This document shows, in pieces, positions 5,367 to 8,182 of a stretch of 8,182 bases of DNA. Under the pieces are notes generated by a model that was not told where the DNA came from, ran no database searches, and worked only from the letters and a program-made list of their open reading frames with translations. The stretch's first letter is position 1, and every line of letters begins with the position of its first letter. A program made the translations under genes and the position numbers. The DNA comes from JACJYE01 sp964432875 (GTDB taxonomy: Bacteria > Bacteroidota > Bacteroidia > Chitinophagales > Saprospiraceae): NCBI GenBank assembly GCA_964432875.1, contig CAYSPJ010000178.1:1-8182 (forward strand), read 5' to 3'.

Positions 5367-7994
5367 ATGACTTCGACGGAAATACGACAAGCGTTCCTGG
5401 ATTTTTTTGCGGCCAAAGCGCACAAAATCGTCCCTTCTGCCCCCATCGTCAGCAAAGATGACCCCACTTTGATGTTCACGAATGCGGGGATGAACCAGTT
5501 TAAGGACCTCTTCCTGGGCAACCAGGTGCCACAATACCGGCGTATCGCCGACACCCAGAAGTGCATGCGCGTATCTGGCAAGCACAACGATCTGGAGGAT
5601 GTGGGGCGCGACGGCACCCACCATACGATGTTCGAGATGCTGGGCAACTGGTCGATTGGCGATTACTTTAAGGAGGAAGCCATCGCCTGGTCCTGGGAAT
5701 TGCTCACCGAGGTGCTGGGCATCGACCCAGGCCGCCTTTACGCCACGGTTTTTGAAGGTGATGAAGGCGAAGGCCTGGAGGCAGACGAAGAAGCGCGGAG
5801 CTTGTGGAAGCAATACCTGCCCGAAAACCGCATCATCTTCGGCAATAAAAAGGATAACTTTTGGGAAATGGGCGATACGGGCCCCTGCGGCCCTTGTTCA
5901 GAAATCCACGTGGACCTGCGCAAGGAAGAAGAGCGGGCCCAACTGCCGGGAGAGGCCCTGGTTAATAAAGACCACCCCCGCGTGATTGAAATCTGGAACA
6001 ACGTCTTCATCCAGTTCAACCGCCGTGCCGATGGCCAATTGGAAGAACTACCGGAAAAACACGTGGATACCGGCATGGGCTTCGAGCGCCTGTGCATGGT
6101 CATGCAGCACAAAACCGCTTCTTACGATACGGATGTTTTCACCCCCATCATCCGGTTTATCGAGCAGGCCAGCGGCATCAGCTACGGCGGCAGCTATGCC
6201 CCCGATGCCAAAGCTGATATGGCGATGCGGGTAGTGGCTGACCACATCCGCGCCGTGGCGCTAGCCATAGCCGATGGGCAGATGCCTAGCAATACCGGTG
6301 CAGGCTATGTCATCCGGCGCATCCTGCGCCGCGCTGCCCGCTATTACTACTCTTTCCTTGGGCTGAATGAGCCTTTCCTCCACACCATCGTCCCGCTGCT
6401 GGCCGATTACTTCGCCCAGGTTTTCCCCGAGCTGAAGGCGCAACAGGGGCAGGTCGCTAAAATCATCGAGGGTGAGGAGAAAACCTTTCTCAACACCCTG
6501 GAAAAAGGCTTACGCCGCTTCGATACCCTCGACACCAGCAGCGGCACCATTGGCGGCCAGGATGCCTTCGAGCTCTACGACACCTTCGGCTTCCCGATCG
6601 ACCTGACCCGCCTCATGGCCGCTGAGCGGGGGCTGAAAGTAGATGACCTTGGCTTCGAAACCGCCCTGAAAGAACAAAAAGAACGCTCCCGCGCCGACGC
6701 GGTAAAAGCCGTAGGCGACTGGAGTGGCATCCACGATGGTGAGGAAGTAGAGTTTGTCGGCTATGACTCCCTTGAGGTCGAGCATGCTCATATTTTGAAA
6801 TACCGCACCGTTAATGCCAAAGGCAAAGACCAGCATCACCTGGTGTTGAACCGCACGCCCTTCTACGCCCAAAGCGGCGGCCAGGCTGGCGATACCGGCT
6901 TGCTCTGGGTGGGCCAGGAGAAAATCCCGGTATTAGACACCATAAAAGAAAATGACCTGATCATCCATATCGTGCATAAACTGCCCGCCGACCTGAACGC
7001 TCCGGTACGGGCACAGGTCAACGCGGCCAAGCGGCAAGCCACTTCGAGCAACCACTCGGCCACCCACCTCATGCATGCGGCCCTGCACCGTATCCTCGGC
7101 CCCAATGCCCTGCAAAAAGGCCAGGATGTGGACGATGGGCGCCTGCGGTTCGACTTTTCACATTTCCAAAAGGTGACGGATGAAGAGCTACAGCAGATCG
7201 AGCTGATGGTCAACCAAAAAATACGCGAGAACATCGCCTTGGAGGAACAACGGCAGGTGCCGATCGAAGAGGCCCGGCAGATGGGCGCACTGATGCTCTT
7301 CGGCGAAAAATACGGCGAACGGGTCCGGGTCGTTACCTTCGGCTCCGACTTCTCCCGCGAGCTCTGCGGCGGCACTCATGTTGCTGCCACTGGGCAGATC
7401 GGATTATTTAAAATCGTTTCTGAAGGTGCTGTAGCCGCTGGCATCCGCCGTATCGAGGCTATCACCGCCGAGAAAGCGGAAGTTTTCGTCAAACAGGAAT
7501 TGGCCGAACTCCATGAAATGCGGCAAATGCTCAAAGCGCCCAAACAGGCTGCGGCAAGCCTGGCGGCCCTCCAGGAGGAGAACAAGCAATTGCGCAAGGA
7601 GATTGAAAAGCTGCTGGCAGCCCAAGCTGGCGCCCTCAAAGGGGAATTGCTGCAAAAAGCCAAGGAGGTCAACGGGTTCTATTTCCTCAGCGCCCGCTTG
7701 CCTCTAGAAGACAGCAACGCCATTAAAAACCTGGCGTACCAACTGGAGACGGAGCTGAAAAAAGCTGTTATCGTCTTTGGTGCCGAAGTCGGCGGCAAAC
7801 CCCAGCTCACCGTCGTTATCAGCCGCGAGCTAGCCGAGGCCCAAGGGTTCAACGCCGGCCAGATCATCCGCGAACTGGCTAAAGATATCCAGGGCGGCGG
7901 CGGCGGCCAGGCTTTCTTCGCTACCGCCGGCGGAAAAGATGCCAGCGGCCTGGATCGCGCCCTCGCCAGAGCGCTGGAGGTGGTGGGGATGTAG
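5367..7994 (+). CDS. alaS: Alanyl-tRNA synthetase
   Basis: The product is 875 aa, the full length of bacterial AlaRS, which charges tRNA-Ala in the cytoplasm and hydrolyses misacylated Ser- and Gly-tRNA-Ala. The class II catalytic core spans about 1-240: DDPTLMFTNAGMNQFKD (31-47), RDGTHHTMFEMLGNWSIGDYF (81-101, motif 2), GPCGPCSEIH (172-181) and DTGMGFERL (234-242, motif 3). The tRNA-recognition helices follow to about 450. The editing domain carries its metal site in HSATH (563-567) and CGGTH (667-671). A coiled coil at about 705-765 leads to the C-Ala domain with GGGGGQAFFATAGG (843-856), a Bacteroidota-like form. The start is ATG at 5367, giving MTSTEIRQAFLDFF as in homologues. A TTG 33 nt upstream is in frame but adds residues absent from the family. 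No break or missing key residue is seen. The TAG stop shares its last two bases with the downstream repeat. Confidence 0.98.
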   Translation: MTSTEIRQAFLDFFAAKAHKIVPSAPIVSKDDPTLMFTNAGMNQFKDLFLGNQVPQYRRIADTQKCMRVSGKHNDLEDVGRDGTHHTMFEMLGNWSIGDYFKEEAIAWSWELLTEVLGIDPGRLYATVFEGDEGEGLEADEEARSLWKQYLPENRIIFGNKKDNFWEMGDTGPCGPCSEIHVDLRKEEERAQLPGEALVNKDHPRVIEIWNNVFIQFNRRADGQLEELPEKHVDTGMGFERLCMVMQHKTASYDTDVFTPIIRFIEQASGISYGGSYAPDAKADMAMRVVADHIRAVALAIADGQMPSNTGAGYVIRRILRRAARYYYSFLGLNEPFLHTIVPLLADYFAQVFPELKAQQGQVAKIIEGEEKTFLNTLEKGLRRFDTLDTSSGTIGGQDAFELYDTFGFPIDLTRLMAAERGLKVDDLGFETALKEQKERSRADAVKAVGDWSGIHDGEEVEFVGYDSLEVEHAHILKYRTVNAKGKDQHHLVLNRTPFYAQSGGQAGDTGLLWVGQEKIPVLDTIKENDLIIHIVHKLPADLNAPVRAQVNAAKRQATSSNHSATHLMHAALHRILGPNALQKGQDVDDGRLRFDFSHFQKVTDEELQQIELMVNQKIRENIALEEQRQVPIEEARQMGALMLFGEKYGERVRVVTFGSDFSRELCGGTHVAATGQIGLFKIVSEGAVAAGIRRIEAITAEKAEVFVKQELAELHEMRQMLKAPKQAAASLAALQEENKQLRKEIEKLLAAQAGALKGELLQKAKEVNGFYFLSARLPLEDSNAIKNLAYQLETELKKAVIVFGAEVGGKPQLTVVISRELAEAQGFNAGQIIRELAKDIQGGGGGQAFFATAGGKDASGLDRALARALEVVGM

Positions 7995-8047
7995 GTTTGC
8001 TAAAGAGCGGGATAAACTTCTCGTCTCCTGGGTGGCTCCGCAAAAAA
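7993..8047. repeat. 55-bp direct repeat, copy 1
   Basis: This segment is identical to 8128-8182 over all 55 positions, with an offset of 135 bp. It starts in the alaS stop codon and runs into the A tract of the terminator. Because the second copy ends at the window edge, the repeat is probably longer. The arrangement suggests a tandem unit of 135 bp. Confidence 0.95.
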
Positions 8048-8076
8048 AAACACCGCTGGGAAGCGGTGTTTTTTTT
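8043..8076 (+). terminator. Rho-independent terminator downstream of alaS
   Basis: CACCGCT (8051-8057) pairs with AGCGGTG (8062-8068) around a GGGA loop. The stem is extended by eight A residues before it and eight T residues after it, giving up to 15 bp. The T run after a G/C-rich stem is the classic intrinsic terminator form, about 50 nt past the alaS stop. The flanking A tract means it could also act on leftward transcripts. It is embedded in the larger inverted repeat. Confidence 0.85.
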
Positions 8077-8127
8077 GAGCCACCCAGGAGACTCCCCGCT
8101 CAAGCAAACCTACCTCGCTGCGCTCCA

Positions 8128-8182
8128 AGGTTTGCTAAAGAGCGGGATAAACTTCTCGTCTCCTGGGTGGCTCCGCAAAAAA
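8128..8182. repeat. 55-bp direct repeat, copy 2 (cut by window end)
   Basis: This is an exact copy of 7993-8047. It is preceded by a 16-nt spacer (8112-8127) after the right arm of the inverted repeat. The window ends inside its A tract, exactly where copy 1 enters the terminator hairpin, so a second terminator core probably follows. It can also pair with the right arm upstream: GCAAACCT and CCCGCTC at 8095-8111 against AGGTTTGC and GAGCGGG at 8128-8146. Confidence 0.95.

Larger units (their letters stand above)
7993..8111. repeat. Large imperfect inverted repeat enclosing the alaS terminator
   Basis: The left arm (7993-8038) and right arm (8077-8111) are reverse complements in three blocks: AGGTTTGC with GCAAACCT (8104-8111), GAGCGGG (8005-8011) with CCCGCTC (8095-8101), and GTCTCCTGGGTGGCTC (8023-8038) with its 16-bp complement at 8077-8092. 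The left arm has about 11 extra bases around 8012-8022. Together with the inner hairpin this gives a nested stem of roughly 120 nt. The same right arm can also pair with the second copy of the left arm that starts at 8128. Confidence 0.9.

Noticed and set aside
5226..5813. Minus-strand open frame of 195 codons opposite the start of alaS
   Set aside because: It lies mostly antisense to the conserved AlaRS catalytic core, has no recognisable domain, and its sequence reads as the mirror of alaS codons.
7993..8182. CRISPR array
   Set aside because: Only two copies of the repeat are seen, and the intervening sequence is itself a complement of the repeat plus a terminator, not a unique spacer. No cas genes are present.

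Overview
The window looks like a chromosomal segment from a member of the Bacteroidota, probably a fairly GC-rich lineage such as the Saprospiria. This is inferred from four things: a DUF3667-type membrane protein, a family I know mainly from Bacteroidota; the C-terminal signature of the alanyl-tRNA synthetase (GGGGGQ followed by FFATAGG); a promoter matching the Bacteroidota form (TTTG, 19 nt, TAnnTTTG); and general absence of strong Shine-Dalgarno sequences. No species can be named from the sequence alone.

Layout. Positions 1-85 hold a short heptanucleotide tandem repeat and the end of the leftward gene cluster. Positions 86-4815 are four minus-strand genes in tight succession, read right to left: an inner-membrane-anchored M23 endopeptidase, a CapA-family lipoprotein, a DUF3667 zinc-ribbon membrane protein and gatB. 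The gaps are 13, 2 and 14 nt, so they probably form one operon driven from a promoter at about 4963-4993. Positions 4816-5366 are a 551-nt AT-rich divergent intergenic region with several small palindromes. Positions 5367-7994 are alaS on the plus strand. Positions 7993-8182 are a structured repeat: a rho-independent terminator nested in a larger inverted repeat, the start of which recurs exactly 135 bp downstream and runs off the window.

How the genes relate. Two are core translation enzymes: GatB completes Asn-tRNA and/or Gln-tRNA by transamidation, and AlaRS charges tRNA-Ala. The other three act at the cell envelope: peptidoglycan cleavage or its regulation, a predicted lipoprotein with a metallophosphatase-like fold, and an uncharacterised membrane protein. 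gatA and gatC are not in the window. I see no mobile element genes, CRISPR array, tRNA, rRNA or defence system. The gene content is ordinary, and I found no convincing undescribed protein system. The items most worth a second look are non-coding: the terminator-carrying repeat after alaS, and a perfect terminator-shaped hairpin buried in the signal-peptide codons of the capA-like gene.
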